The position numbers and the translations under genes are program-made. The notes below the pieces were generated by a model. That model made no database searches. It was not told where the DNA came from and worked only from the letters and a program-made list of their open reading frames with translations. From NCBI RefSeq assembly GCF_947498095.1, contig NZ_CANMJE010000004.1, forward strand, positions 62,001 through 126,000: a DNA stretch of 64,000 nucleotides. The letters run 5' to 3'. This document shows positions 25,532-34,039 of the stretch, piece after piece (position 1 is the first letter of the stretch; each line of letters begins with the position of its first letter). The DNA is from an uncultured Shimia sp. GTDB taxonomy: Bacteria; Pseudomonadota; Alphaproteobacteria; Rhodobacterales; Rhodobacteraceae.

Positions 25532-26047
25532 TTAATCCCCATGTTCTTCTCTATATGGGTCAGGAAGGCCCAATTTGCCAAGTATCGCCACCTCAATGCC
25601 TTCCATTAACGTGGCATCCTTGTCACGGATATGATCGTACCCCAAGAGATGCAGGACGCCGTGAATCACCAGATGCAGGACGTGATCGGCCAGGGGCTTG
25701 CCCGCCTCAAGCGCCTCGCGTGTGCAGGTTTCAAGGGCAATGGCAATGTCGCCCAACTCGGTGTCGTCGCCAAAGATGTCGGGTTCCGGTGTTGCCGGTG
25801 TGTCCCCTTCGTGCGGCGCGGCCAAGTCCTGCGCAGGCCAGCTGAGGACATTTGTTGGCGTGGACTTGCCGCGAAATTCGGTGTTCAGCTCTGCAATGCG
25901 CGCATCATCACAGGCCAGAATAGAGACCAGCCAATCGGACGGCTGCAAGGCAAGATGTGCCAGGGTTTCGCCAATCGCTGTCTCTGCCAGAGCGTCAAAC
26001 CCCGCGCCCTGCCATCCCGCAGCCTCATATGTGATCTCGATCGTCAT
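25532..26047 (-). CDS. ybeY: Endoribonuclease YbeY
   Basis: A metal-dependent RNase for 16S rRNA 3' maturation and ribosome quality control. The 171-residue protein carries the zinc motif HLVIHGVLHLLGYDH near residue 130 and the conserved LNTEFRGKSTPTNVLSWP segment. MTIEITYEAAG sets the start at 26047; the frame extends upstream without a ribosome binding site. It sits between phoH and corC as in most alphaproteobacteria. About 210 bases without a gene separate it from phoH. Confidence 0.95.
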   Translation of the reverse strand: MTIEITYEAAGWQGAGFDALAETAIGETLAHLALQPSDWLVSILACDDARIAELNTEFRGKSTPTNVLSWPAQDLAAPHEGDTPATPEPDIFGDDTELGDIAIALETCTREALEAGKPLADHVLHLVIHGVLHLLGYDHIRDKDATLMEGIEVAILGKLGLPDPYREEHGD

Positions 26048-26257
26048 GTCGGCACAGTATCCTGCAGATGGGTCAGTCTCAATCCGGTTTGCCCGACGTT
26101 CCGCCGGGCTAAGGCAGGGGCAGCCCCTGCACCGCAGTCCAAAGCGGGCGGCCAGCCCCTCCGTCACCGAAGAAGAGGTCTCTTGCGGAAGAGCATTACA
26201 GCTGCGCCAGTTTCACTTGGGCTCTGACGCCACCAGCGGTGCCGGAGTCGCGAAAAC

Positions 26258-27313
26258 TTAGCCGTCATCCCGCGCGCGTTTGTCCGCCCTGTTTGCCAAG
26301 GCGCGTTGGGCATCGGCGTCATAAGCTTCGATGATCGCCGCCACGAGTGGGTGGCGCACCACGTCTTTTGCGGTGAAATAATTGAAGCTGATACCGTCAA
26401 CGTGATCCAGCAGGCGTTCGGCGTCTTTCAGTCCAGACGGCACGCCCCGCGGCAGGTCGATCTGACTGCGGTCGCCAGTGATAACCATGCGGCTGCCTTC
26501 GCCTAGGCGCGTGAGGAACATCTTCATCTGCATGGTGGTGGCGTTCTGCGCCTCGTCCAGAACCACGAAGGCATTGGCCAGCGTGCGCCCGCGCATGAAG
26601 GCAAGCGGCGCGATTTCGATGCGTTTTTCTTCGATCAGTTTGGCCAGTTGTTTGCCCGGCAGAAAGTCGTTCAGCGCGTCATAAAGCGGCTGCATGTATG
26701 GGTCGACTTTGTCTTTCATGTCACCGGGTAGATACCCCAGCTTTTCGCCGGCCTCGACCGCTGGTCGGCTGAGGATGATGCGATCGACATGGCCGCCAAT
26801 GAACATGCTGACGCCAGCCGCCACCGCAAGGTATGTCTTGCCCGTCCCCGCCGGACCGATGCCAAAGGCCAGTTCGTTGTTGAACAGCGACATCACATAG
26901 GCCTTTTGGGCCTCAGTGCGCGGCTCAACCAGTTTTTTGCGGGTCTTGATCTCGACTGTGCCGCCCTTGAACATCTCAAGCTGATCGCCATCGCGTGCAC
27001 CGGTGCCCTCTTCAGAGCCACCCATGCGAATCTCGCGGTCAATATCGGCGCTTTCAACGTCTTTGCCCGCCTCGAGCCGCTCATAAAGTGCCTGTAGCAC
27101 CTCATGCGCTTCAAGCCGCGCTCCAGTCTCGCCGTGAATCGCCAGTTGGTTGCCGCGCCGGACAATCTGGACCGAGAGTTTCTGTTCGATATCTGCAAGG
27201 TTGCGGTCATATTCACCGCACAGGTCGATCAGCAATCTGTTATCGGGAAATTCAATCAGCGTTTCCGTGATTTTTTCCGATGCGGGCGGTGGGGTCAGGG
27301 CACCTGTGGCCAA
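26258..27313 (-). CDS. phoH: PhoH-family ATPase
   Basis: A 351-residue PhoH-like (PhoL) protein with an N-terminal KH-like region (residues 10-95) and a P-loop ATPase core. FGIGPAGTGKTYLA is the Walker A motif near residue 155, LDEAQNATTMQMKMFLTRLG the Walker B region, and MVITGDRSQIDLPRG follows. It acts in RNA metabolism together with YbeY, encoded next to it, though the exact reaction is unsettled. The KKLVEPRTEAQKAYV segment before the P-loop is typical of the family. Confidence 0.95.
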   Translation of the reverse strand: MATGALTPPPASEKITETLIEFPDNRLLIDLCGEYDRNLADIEQKLSVQIVRRGNQLAIHGETGARLEAHEVLQALYERLEAGKDVESADIDREIRMGGSEEGTGARDGDQLEMFKGGTVEIKTRKKLVEPRTEAQKAYVMSLFNNELAFGIGPAGTGKTYLAVAAGVSMFIGGHVDRIILSRPAVEAGEKLGYLPGDMKDKVDPYMQPLYDALNDFLPGKQLAKLIEEKRIEIAPLAFMRGRTLANAFVVLDEAQNATTMQMKMFLTRLGEGSRMVITGDRSQIDLPRGVPSGLKDAERLLDHVDGISFNYFTAKDVVRHPLVAAIIEAYDADAQRALANRADKRARDDG

Positions 27314-27410
27314 TCAACTCTCCTGCTCAACTGAGTCTCTTTGGGAAATGGTGCCAAGTTGCAGGCAGAGGTGCAAGCGGTGTGTTGGACAATTTCACGC
27401 CCTTGTCACG

Positions 27411-27440
27411 AAAAAGACCGCGCGGTCACCCCACGCGGTC
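27411..27440 (-). terminator. Rho-independent terminator of the lipoprotein gene
   Basis: On the minus strand GACCGCG (27440-27434) and CGCGGTC (27422-27416) form the stem, followed by TTTTT. It lies 25 bases after the lipoprotein stop. Confidence 0.75.
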
Positions 27441-27464
27441 CAAATTTCTGGCATGAGCCGACGA

Positions 27465-27764
27465 TCAGATCTGATCTTTGAAGGCCGAATTCTCTTTGAA
27501 AGGTCCGGTTGCGACACCCGGAGGTGCAGCGCCGGAACAAACCGGTTTGCCGTACTTGTCGAGACGCTGCGAGAGGTATCCCTCAAGCCCGTCATCGATG
27601 ATCCAGTGATCGCAGCCGTTGGGGTCCACCCAGATACCGGCTGTCATCGAACTCAGGTGGTCGCTGTCGAACCCGCGGTCCACCGTCTTGTCAACTTTGT
27701 TGTCGCTGCAGGCTGAAATGGCTGCAACGGCACTCAGGAGAACAATACCTCGAACAATTTTCAT
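27465..27764 (-). CDS. Small lipoprotein with WVDPxGCxHW module
   Basis: A 99-residue lipoprotein: the signal MKIVRGIVLLSAVAAISAC ends with a lipobox, Cys19 being the lipidated residue. The mature chain contains IWVDPNGCDHWIIDDG followed by EGYLSQRLDKYGKPVC. The OmpA-like protein encoded 12 bases upstream has the same module (IWVDPDGCEHW, DDGAEGY, GIPVC). The two cysteines of the module suggest a disulfide in the periplasm. The function is unknown; the shared module and co-transcription suggest the two proteins act together at the outer membrane. Its stop is followed by a terminator. Confidence 0.82.
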   Translation of the reverse strand: MKIVRGIVLLSAVAAISACSDNKVDKTVDRGFDSDHLSSMTAGIWVDPNGCDHWIIDDGLEGYLSQRLDKYGKPVCSGAAPPGVATGPFKENSAFKDQI

Positions 27765-27775
27765 GGCGTTTCCCC

Positions 27776-28369
27776 TCAGCGAATGCAGATGATTTCAACA
27801 CGACGGTTTTCGGCCATGCCAGAGGCGCTGCGGTTGGACGCCCGCGGCATCCGCTCGCCATACCCGCGGACATCAATAACGCGCGCGCCGGTAGAACGTG
27901 CCACCTTGGCCACTTCGTTGGCGCGATTATAGCTGAGCCGCATGTTGTATGCATCCGAAGCGCGGCTGTCGGTGTGACCCGCGATGATAAAGGCCGACGC
28001 GGTGGCGTCGTTAAAGAACTGCGCCAGCTTTTGGCGGTTGGCCGAGTTGATCCCGTAGCGATCCGTTGCGAAGAACTGGTCCGAGTTCATCACGCCGCAG
28101 ACGTTTCCGCGCCGACATACCGGAATACCCTGACGCGTCACATGCGGGGTCATATAGCCCTCGGCGCCATCATCCATCACCCAATGCTCGCACCCATCAG
28201 GATCCACCCAGATCGTTGGAATGTACTCTTGCCCCACAACGGTGCGTTGTGTCTGTGCTGCCACAGGCTCGGCAAAGGAAACCAGCGCCATACAAATCGC
28301 AGCAAGCCCCCAAACTACGGCCCGGGCGCGCTTGATCTTTTTGTTCGCCACAGCAACATCCTCTGCCAT
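27776..28369 (-). CDS. OmpA-family protein with WVDPxGCxHW module
   Basis: A 197-residue secreted protein. After a basic N-terminus and a hydrophobic segment ending PVAAQTQ, it carries the module IWVDPDGCEHWVMDDG (about residues 53-68) with a second Cys in GIPVC. An OmpA C-terminal peptidoglycan-binding domain follows: ATDRYGINSANRQKL, AGHTDSRASDAYNMRLSYNRA and VRGYGERMP. The ATG at 28369 is used; TTG at 28378 is possible. The chain ends in a Cys (IICIR), so disulfides are likely. It is the first gene of a pair with the lipoprotein. Confidence 0.85.
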   Translation of the reverse strand: MAEDVAVANKKIKRARAVVWGLAAICMALVSFAEPVAAQTQRTVVGQEYIPTIWVDPDGCEHWVMDDGAEGYMTPHVTRQGIPVCRRGNVCGVMNSDQFFATDRYGINSANRQKLAQFFNDATASAFIIAGHTDSRASDAYNMRLSYNRANEVAKVARSTGARVIDVRGYGERMPRASNRSASGMAENRRVEIICIR

Positions 28370-28592
28370 TGATTCCAAGGTGCAAGAGGGGCATTTGCTG
28401 CCACTTCGCCCAATATGAAATATGACGATACTCTAACGAATTTGGCGGGTGTGTGAAGGAAAATTCACTATACTTGGTGTCGGAATGTGTCATATCCGTG
28501 GCGTCGCGCGCGGATACCCGGACCAAAAGCCGTCATTATCCAATCCAAGCAGACAACAATCTGATGAGCGTCAAATTGTTTCTAAACACCGA

Positions 28593-29921
28593 TCAATCGC
28601 GAATCGGCACGCCAGCGAGCGAGTTTGTCCCACTTTCGGCGATTCTCACCTTTTTGAGGTCTCCGATCTGCGCATCAGACCCGGTAACATGCACCGCATG
28701 CAGATACTCGGATTTGCCTACCATCTGGCCCGGCAAGCGACCCGGCTTTTCAAACAGCACGCGAACCTCGCGACCGACCATGCTGTCTTGAATGGCGCGC
28801 TGCTGCTGGGTGATCAATGCCTGCAAACGATAGAGCCGATCCGTGGCTTCCGCATCGTCCACCAACGCACGCTCGGCCGCGGGTGTTCCGGGACGCGACG
28901 AGTATTTGAAACTGAACGCCTGCCCGTATTTCACCTCTTCGATCAGGTCCATCGTATCCTGAAAATCGGCTTCGGTTTCTTCCGGGAACCCAACGATGAA
29001 ATCCCCTGACAACAGGATATCGGGGCGTGCCGCACGAATGCGCTCGATCAGGCGCAGATAGCTGTCGCGATCATGGCTGCGGTTCATGCGTTTGAGGATT
29101 TTGTCGCTGCCGGATTGGACCGGCAGATGCAGATAGGGCATCAGCTTGTCACAGGTGCCGTGGGCGTCGATCAGATCATCCGACATGTCATTGGGGTGGC
29201 TGGTGGTGAAACGAATACGTTCCAACCCGTCAACCTTATCGAGCTCCCAGATCAACTGGGCCAGTGACCTTGAATCTCCGCTGGTGGATGCGCCGTGATA
29301 GGCATTCACGTTCTGGCCCAGCAGGGTGATCTCACGCACCCCGCGCTCGACCAGATCGCGGGCCTCGGTCAGGATGCGATCCACCGGGCGGCTCACTTCG
29401 GCACCGCGCGTATAGGGCACCACGCAAAAGGCGCAAAACTTGTCGCAGCCCTCTTGCACGGTGAGGAACGCCGTGGGTCCACGTTTGGCCTTTGGGCGAT
29501 GCTTCAGTTTCTCGAACTTGTCCTCTTCGGGAAAGTCCGTGTCCAAAGCCTTGGCGCCCTCTTGGGTCTTGGCCTCCATTTCGGGCAGACGATGATAGGC
29601 TTGCGGGCCAACCACCAGATCCACCAAAGGCTGACGGCGCATGATCTCTTCGCCCTCAGCCTGCGCCACGCACCCTGCAACCCCAATCTTGAGGTCAGGT
29701 TTCTCAGCTTTCAGCCCCTTGAAGCGGCCCAGCTCGGAATAGACCTTTTCAGCGGCCTTTTCACGGATGTGGCAGGTGTTCAGCAGGATCATATCCGCAT
29801 CATCTGCGCTGTCCGTGGTCTCATAGCCAGCCCCGCCCATAGCCTCGGCCATACGCTCGCTGTCATAGACGTTCATCTGACAGCCATAGGTTTTGATATA
29901 GAGCTTTTTCGTATCGGCCAT
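28593..29921 (-). CDS. miaB: tRNA-2-methylthio-N6-dimethylallyladenosine synthase
   Basis: MiaB is a radical-SAM methylthiotransferase that modifies A37 of tRNAs. The 442-residue protein has an N-terminal UPF0004 domain whose cysteines (YGCQMN, NTCHI, AGCVAQ) hold the auxiliary cluster. The radical-SAM motif CDKFCAFC follows near residue 160. [17 protein letters not shown] and [12 protein letters not shown] are in the core, and the C-terminal TRAM domain ends [10 protein letters not shown]. It begins the miaB-phoH-ybeY-corC-lnt-metK series, interrupted here by the lipoprotein/OmpA pair. Confidence 0.96.
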   Translation of the reverse strand: MADTKKLYIKTYGCQMNVYDSERMAEAMGGAGYETTDSADDADMILLNTCHIREKAAEKVYSELGRFKGLKAEKPDLKIGVAGCVAQAEGEEIMRRQPLVDLVVGPQAYHRLPEMEAKTQEGAKALDTDFPEEDKFEKLKHRPKAKRGPTAFLTVQEGCDKFCAFCVVPYTRGAEVSRPVDRILTEARDLVERGVREITLLGQNVNAYHGASTSGDSRSLAQLIWELDKVDGLERIRFTTSHPNDMSDDLIDAHGTCDKLMPYLHLPVQSGSDKILKRMNRSHDRDSYLRLIERIRAARPDILLSGDFIVGFPEETEADFQDTMDLIEEVKYGQAFSFKYSSRPGTPAAERALVDDAEATDRLYRLQALITQQQRAIQDSMVGREVRVLFEKPGRLPGQMVGKSEYLHAVHVTGSDAQIGDLKKVRIAESGTNSLAGVPIRD

Positions 29922-30030
29922 GTGCCCGGTCCCGTCGCGGTTTCAGGGCGCCTGACTACATCAAAACCTGTGTGGCTTGCAATGCACACAAAATTGAAAG
30001 ACTCTGGCGCCTAAAAGGGCAGATCAAGTC

Positions 30031-30900
30031 ATGAAATACGCATCCGTATCCGAGCTTTTGAAGGACGCACAACGCCAGCTGGCCAAGGGGCCAGTGGCAA
30101 TGGTGTTTGTCGAGGACGATGTTGAAGTCGACACCACCCTGCGTCACCACCTTGAATTGGGGTTTCGCAAGGTCGTGTGTTTCATACCGCCTGCGTTCGA
30201 GCTGGACGAAGATCTCGAGGCCGAGATACTGCGCGTGGATATGAACAATCCGACGTCGGGCACGATGGTCGAAACTGTGAATCAGGTGATCAATGCCGCG
30301 CCGGGCATCTGGCTATACTATTGTTTTAACGCCGAATACCTTTTCTTTCCCTTCTGCGAGAGCCGCACCGTGGGCGAGATGATCGCGTTTCACACAGAGG
30401 AACGGCGCGACTCGATGCTGACCTATGTGGTGGATCTCTATGCCGAAAACCTGTCGGCGCATCCGATGGCGGTGTCACTGGAAAACGCCCATCTGGATCG
30501 CTCTGGCTATTATGCACTGGCGCGCAAAGACGCCAACAACAACTACCACCCCAAGGAACGCCAGTTGGACTTCTACGGAGGGCTGCGCTGGCGGTTCGAA
30601 GAGCATGTTCCTTACGAGAAGCGCAAGATTGACCGGATTTCACTGTTTCTCAGCAAACCCGGCCTGAAGCTTTTGCCCGACTTCACGTTTAACGACGAAG
30701 AGTACAACACCTACAGTTGCGAGTGGCACCACAATCTGACGGCGGCCGTCTGTTCCTTCCGCACCGCCAAGGCGCTCAAGCAAAACCCCGGCAGCCGCGA
30801 CGCCATCCACTCGTTTTCCTGGCACAACTCGGTGCCCTTTGAATGGCACTCGCGTCAATTGCTAGACCTCGGGCTGATGGAGCCGGGGCAGTGGTTTTAG
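30031..30900 (+). CDS. Conserved protein, possible inactive glycosyltransferase-like fold
   Basis: A 289-residue cytoplasmic protein I do not recognise with certainty. The start MKYASVSELLKDAQRQLAKG, VAMVFVEDDVEVDTTLRHHL and the central WLYYCFNAEYLFFPFCESRT followed by ERRDSMLTYVVDLYAEN resemble the layout of family 2/92 glycosyltransferases. There an acidic DADE usually stands where this protein has NAEY, so a metal-binding site may be missing. The C-terminal half is rich in His and Trp (SCEWHHNLTAAVC, HSFSWHNSVPFEWHSRQ). It lies alone, divergent from miaB. Confidence 0.6.
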   Translation: MKYASVSELLKDAQRQLAKGPVAMVFVEDDVEVDTTLRHHLELGFRKVVCFIPPAFELDEDLEAEILRVDMNNPTSGTMVETVNQVINAAPGIWLYYCFNAEYLFFPFCESRTVGEMIAFHTEERRDSMLTYVVDLYAENLSAHPMAVSLENAHLDRSGYYALARKDANNNYHPKERQLDFYGGLRWRFEEHVPYEKRKIDRISLFLSKPGLKLLPDFTFNDEEYNTYSCEWHHNLTAAVCSFRTAKALKQNPGSRDAIHSFSWHNSVPFEWHSRQLLDLGLMEPGQWF

Positions 30901-31073
30901 GGTAAGGCAGATGTCTGTATTGTGGGACAAACCTGCCGTTCACATAGATTTGGTCGAGGGCCGGTTTCTTGTGTAATTTGCCAGACCAGTCCATCATTAA
31001 GCTGAAAAACTCGAGATCGCGCTGATAGCTGCGCTAGTATCTTGCAGTGATTTGCTTAAGAAGGGATGGATTG

Positions 31074-31652
31074 ATGGTCAAACCTGAAATACGGCGTGCG
31101 AGAAAGTCAGACGCTGCGTTCCTTGGACCATTGGTGGACAGAGCATCCGAAGGTTTGGCTTCGCATCTATGGGCAACGCTTGCAGAAGTCGGGCAAAGTG
31201 CCGAAGACTTTGGGCTTGAGCGCATCCAAAGTGAAGACGCAGGAATATCCTATACAAACGCGTGGGTTGCCGAGATCGAAGGCCCCCCGCTAGGGTGTTT
31301 GATCGCATACCAAAAGCCTGAAGTTCCCGAAGAATTGGCAAGTGATGTCTCTCCGCTCTTTGAACCGCTGATGGTACTTGAGCGCGAGGCTTATGCTACA
31401 GGCTATGTGTTTGTTCTCTCGACGGTGTGCCACGCCAGAGGCCAGGGCATTGGGTCATCCTTACTAACCTTTGCAGAAAGATATCGTGGGTCGCGTGGAA
31501 TGAGTCTGATTGTGGCGGACAACAACACCGGCGCACGCAAATTGTATGAACGACACGGTTACGAGGTTTGTGCAAGGCAGCCCATGCAGAAAAATGGCTG
31601 GGAAAGTGAAGGCGAGGAATGGTTGCTCATGATCAAGCCGGTTTCACGGTGA
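31074..31652 (+). CDS. GNAT-family N-acetyltransferase
   Basis: A 192-residue acetyl-CoA-dependent transferase. The acetyl-CoA loop is CHARGQGIGSSLL around residue 122, followed by LIVADNNTGARKLYERHGYEV, the usual GNAT end. The acceptor is unknown. The ATG at 31074 has AAGGGA a suitable distance upstream; a frame from 31047 lacks one. About 170 bases without a gene precede it. It converges with the oxidoreductase at 31759. Confidence 0.82.
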   Translation: MVKPEIRRARKSDAAFLGPLVDRASEGLASHLWATLAEVGQSAEDFGLERIQSEDAGISYTNAWVAEIEGPPLGCLIAYQKPEVPEELASDVSPLFEPLMVLEREAYATGYVFVLSTVCHARGQGIGSSLLTFAERYRGSRGMSLIVADNNTGARKLYERHGYEVCARQPMQKNGWESEGEEWLLMIKPVSR

Positions 31653-31758
31653 CTGCATACCCATCCACCCATAATTCCGCCTAATGGTCATTCGGTCACG
31701 CTGCAAGATTTTACACAATGGACTCCAAACAGCCCCCTGGATTGACCGCGCGTTGACC

Positions 31759-32745
31759 CTACATCCCGACCAAGACCGCCCCTTCCCGACCGCCCCGCGC
31801 AACGGCGTCGTGGGCCTGAGCAGTGTCTGACACCCCATAGACCTCCGCGATTGGGATCGACAGCCCACCCTCGGCCAGCGCAGCGTGCAATTTGTCGATG
31901 CACATCTCTCGGTCAGCGTCTTCCTGAATGTAGATCAGAACCACGTCCAGCGTCAGGGCTTTGAACAGGATCGGTCCAAAGGCGATGGTGGGGGTCATAT
32001 CCAGGCCCGAGCCATAGACCGCCACCCGTCCGTTGGGGCGCATCACGTCTGCCATCAAACCGATATTCAGGCCAAACTCTACCTCGACCCCCATGTCGAC
32101 CAATGCGCCGTCATTGGCCGCGATGATCTGCGCCGCCAAGTCTTCGGCGCGGTAGTCCAGCACCACGTTGGCGCCGGCCGCTTTGATCCGGTCAAAGTCC
32201 CGTGGTGAGCCGGTTGCGATCACGCGTGCCCCTGCCCAATGCGCCAACTGCACCGCCAGATAGCCCACGGTTCCGCCACCACCGCTGATCAGCAGGGTTT
32301 TCCCCGCAACGCTGCCAGCACCGAACACCACCTGCGCCGCCGTGAGGCCCGGTATGCCCAGCACAGCGCCCGTCTCGAGGCTGACGGCATCAGGCAACCT
32401 CACGGCCTGTTCGGCGGGCAAAGCGATATACTCGGCGCAGGTGCCAAATGGACGTTGCCATTGACCATTCCAGATCCAGACCCGCTCACCCAGGCGCGCC
32501 GTGTCAACGCCCTCGCCCACAGCCTCGATCACCCCTGCCCCGTCGGAATGCGGGATAATGGCAGGAAACGCCGGCTTGGTTACACCGGGGCGCCTGCCTC
32601 CGCGGGCTTTGACGTCCGAAGGGTTCACGCCGGAAAACGCAACGCGCACCAGCACCTCACCCGGACCGGGATCAGGGCGGGACATATCCTCGATTGTCAG
32701 AACATCACTGGCCGCACCAAAGGCGCGATAGACCGCTGCTTTCAT
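31759..32745 (-). CDS. NADPH:quinone reductase-like zinc-independent oxidoreductase
   Basis: A 328-residue medium-chain dehydrogenase/reductase of the quinone oxidoreductase type. It begins MKAAVYRAFGAASDVLTIED, has GVNPSDVKARGG near residue 45 and the NADPH-binding LLISGGGGTVGYLAVQLAHW around 145. The catalytic zinc ligands of alcohol dehydrogenases are absent, as in quinone and enoyl reductases. The start at 32745 is fixed by this N-terminus. The natural substrate is not evident. It converges with the GNAT gene and follows irr after a terminator. Confidence 0.85.
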   Translation of the reverse strand: MKAAVYRAFGAASDVLTIEDMSRPDPGPGEVLVRVAFSGVNPSDVKARGGRRPGVTKPAFPAIIPHSDGAGVIEAVGEGVDTARLGERVWIWNGQWQRPFGTCAEYIALPAEQAVRLPDAVSLETGAVLGIPGLTAAQVVFGAGSVAGKTLLISGGGGTVGYLAVQLAHWAGARVIATGSPRDFDRIKAAGANVVLDYRAEDLAAQIIAANDGALVDMGVEVEFGLNIGLMADVMRPNGRVAVYGSGLDMTPTIAFGPILFKALTLDVVLIYIQEDADREMCIDKLHAALAEGGLSIPIAEVYGVSDTAQAHDAVARGGREGAVLVGM

Positions 32746-32783
32746 GGAAATCACCTGTTGTTTCACGCGCCATGCTGACACGA

Positions 32784-32807
32784 CAAAAAAAGGGGCGCAA
32801 TGCCCCT
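32784..32807 (-). terminator. Rho-independent terminator of irr
   Basis: On the minus strand AGGGGC, loop ATTGC, GCCCCT followed by TTTTTT (6-bp stem, 32807-32784). It lies 28 bases after the irr stop. Confidence 0.85.
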
Positions 32808-32834
32808 CATTGTGTCGCAAGTTTTGACGTTGAG

Positions 32835-33251
32835 TTACTTGCCGCGCAGGCGGATCACCACGTCGACCTTGGCTATCTCGGCCCCTTCCGGCACATCCGG
32901 CAAACGGCGGATTTCCAGTTGGTCGGCGGGCGCATCAGTCAGTTCACGACGATCTTCCCAAAAGAAATGCGGGTGATCGTGGGTGTTGGTGTCAAAATAA
33001 CTCTTGGAGCCATCCACCGTGATCTCTTGCATCAAACCGGCCGAGCAAAAAGCCCGAAGCGTGTTGTAAACCGTTGCCAGTGAAACACTTTCGCCGTGAT
33101 GACGGGCGTCATCAAACAGGCTTTCGGCTGTCACATGCCGGTCCATCCCGTCGCCGACAAGCAATGCCGCCAGCGCCACACGTTGCCGTGTCGGGCGCAC
33201 GCCTGCATCTGAAAGCCACTTGGCGCCGGTGTCGTTTGCTTGCTGGTTCAT
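32835..33251 (-). CDS. irr: Fur-family regulator, Irr type
   Basis: A 138-residue Fur-superfamily repressor. The winged helix includes GVRPTRQRVALAALL and SLATVYNTLRAFCSAGLM, and the dimer domain follows. The His-rich site THDHPHFFWED matches the iron-responsive regulator Irr of alphaproteobacteria, which senses haem status and represses haem synthesis and iron-using genes. The N-terminal haem motif GCPWHD of some Irr proteins is missing, as is usual in Rhodobacterales. ATG at 33251 has AGAGG upstream. It is divergent from fabA, a pairing I believe is common in the group. Confidence 0.85.
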   Translation of the reverse strand: MNQQANDTGAKWLSDAGVRPTRQRVALAALLVGDGMDRHVTAESLFDDARHHGESVSLATVYNTLRAFCSAGLMQEITVDGSKSYFDTNTHDHPHFFWEDRRELTDAPADQLEIRRLPDVPEGAEIAKVDVVIRLRGK

Positions 33252-33301
33252 TGGGCGAGACCTCTGGTTCACATGGCAATATAGCGTCTTTGGTCGGGGG
33301 T

Positions 33302-33313
33302 TTTCAATTGAAA
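33302..33313. promoter_or_regulatory. Palindrome in the irr-fabA interval
   Basis: TTTCAATTGAAA is a perfect 12-bp palindrome 51 bases upstream of the irr start and 125 bases upstream of fabA. Its position fits an operator for irr autoregulation. It is not an obvious match to a published iron-control box. Confidence 0.35.
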
Positions 33314-33437
33314 TTCATTTGCAGGCGCAACACGCCCACAACACGGCCCTGTGGCATGGGCGCACTTGCAGGACCTGCGGGCACGATGATAGAGGAGTCG
33401 AGAGGTGACTATCAGATCAAAAAGGGGGCGTGCCTTC

Positions 33438-33944
33438 ATGGCCGATTATCCAACGAGCTTTGACAAAGAAGGACTGCTGAAATGCGCGCGCGGCGAGCTT
33501 TTTGGCCCCGGAAACGCACAATTGCCTTTGCCTCCGATGCTGATGATGGATCGGATCACCGATATCTCGGCTGATGGTGGAGAGTTCGGCAAAGGCCATG
33601 TTGTGGCAGAGTTCGATATCACGCCCGATCTTTGGTTCTTTGAGTGCCACTTCCCCGGCAACCCGATCATGCCCGGCTGTCTGGGTCTCGATGGCCTTTG
33701 GCAGTTGACCGGCTTTAACCTCGGCTGGCGCGGTATGCCCGGCAAAGGCATGGCGATGGGCGTTGGCGAAGTGAAGCTGAAAGGCATGGTGCGTCCGGAT
33801 CGCAAGATGCTGACCTATCACGTGGATTTCACCCGCATCATTGATCGCAAACTGAAGTTGGGCGTCGCCAATGGTCAGGTGTTTGCCGATGGCGAAGAGA
33901 TCTATCAGGTCAAAGATATGCGTGTCGGCCTTGCGCCCGAGTAA
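33438..33944 (+). CDS. fabA: 3-Hydroxydecanoyl-ACP dehydratase/isomerase
   Basis: FabA dehydrates beta-hydroxyacyl-ACP and isomerises the C10 product, starting unsaturated fatty acid synthesis. The 168-residue hot-dog protein has [24 protein letters not shown] around residue 70, with the active-site His and, in the partner helix, the Asp. [14 protein letters not shown] sets the start at 33438. A terminator follows. The usual partners fabB and fabI are 3.7 kb downstream, separated by an AraC gene, a sulfatase and an acetyltransferase. Confidence 0.96.
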   Translation: MADYPTSFDKEGLLKCARGELFGPGNAQLPLPPMLMMDRITDISADGGEFGKGHVVAEFDITPDLWFFECHFPGNPIMPGCLGLDGLWQLTGFNLGWRGMPGKGMAMGVGEVKLKGMVRPDRKMLTYHVDFTRIIDRKLKLGVANGQVFADGEEIYQVKDMRVGLAPE

Positions 33945-33973
33945 CCGGTGACCGGTTTCCAATTGCTAAGTTG

Positions 33974-33995
33974 AAAGAGGCCTGCGGGCCTCTTT
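33974..33995 (+). terminator. Rho-independent terminator of fabA
   Basis: AAAGAGGCC (33974-33982), loop TGCG, GGCCTCTTT, then further T residues. It is a 9-bp perfect stem. It lies between fabA and the convergent araC-type gene and could serve both. Confidence 0.9.
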
Positions 33996-34039
33996 TTCGT
34001 TTGAGATCCAAGCAGGATCTACGCGGGACTAAGCTCGGC

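Noticed and set aside
26047-26258. A further copy of the 3'-end repeat (GGGGCAGCCCC at about 26117)
   Set aside because: Only a short GC-rich palindrome is present; the TATTT/CAAAA-GAAG half of the element is missing.
30776-30997. Small minus-strand frame overlapping the end of the 30031 gene
   Set aside because: It is mostly antisense to a longer plausible gene, has no ribosome binding site and no homology pattern; only the 97 bases beyond the gene are free.
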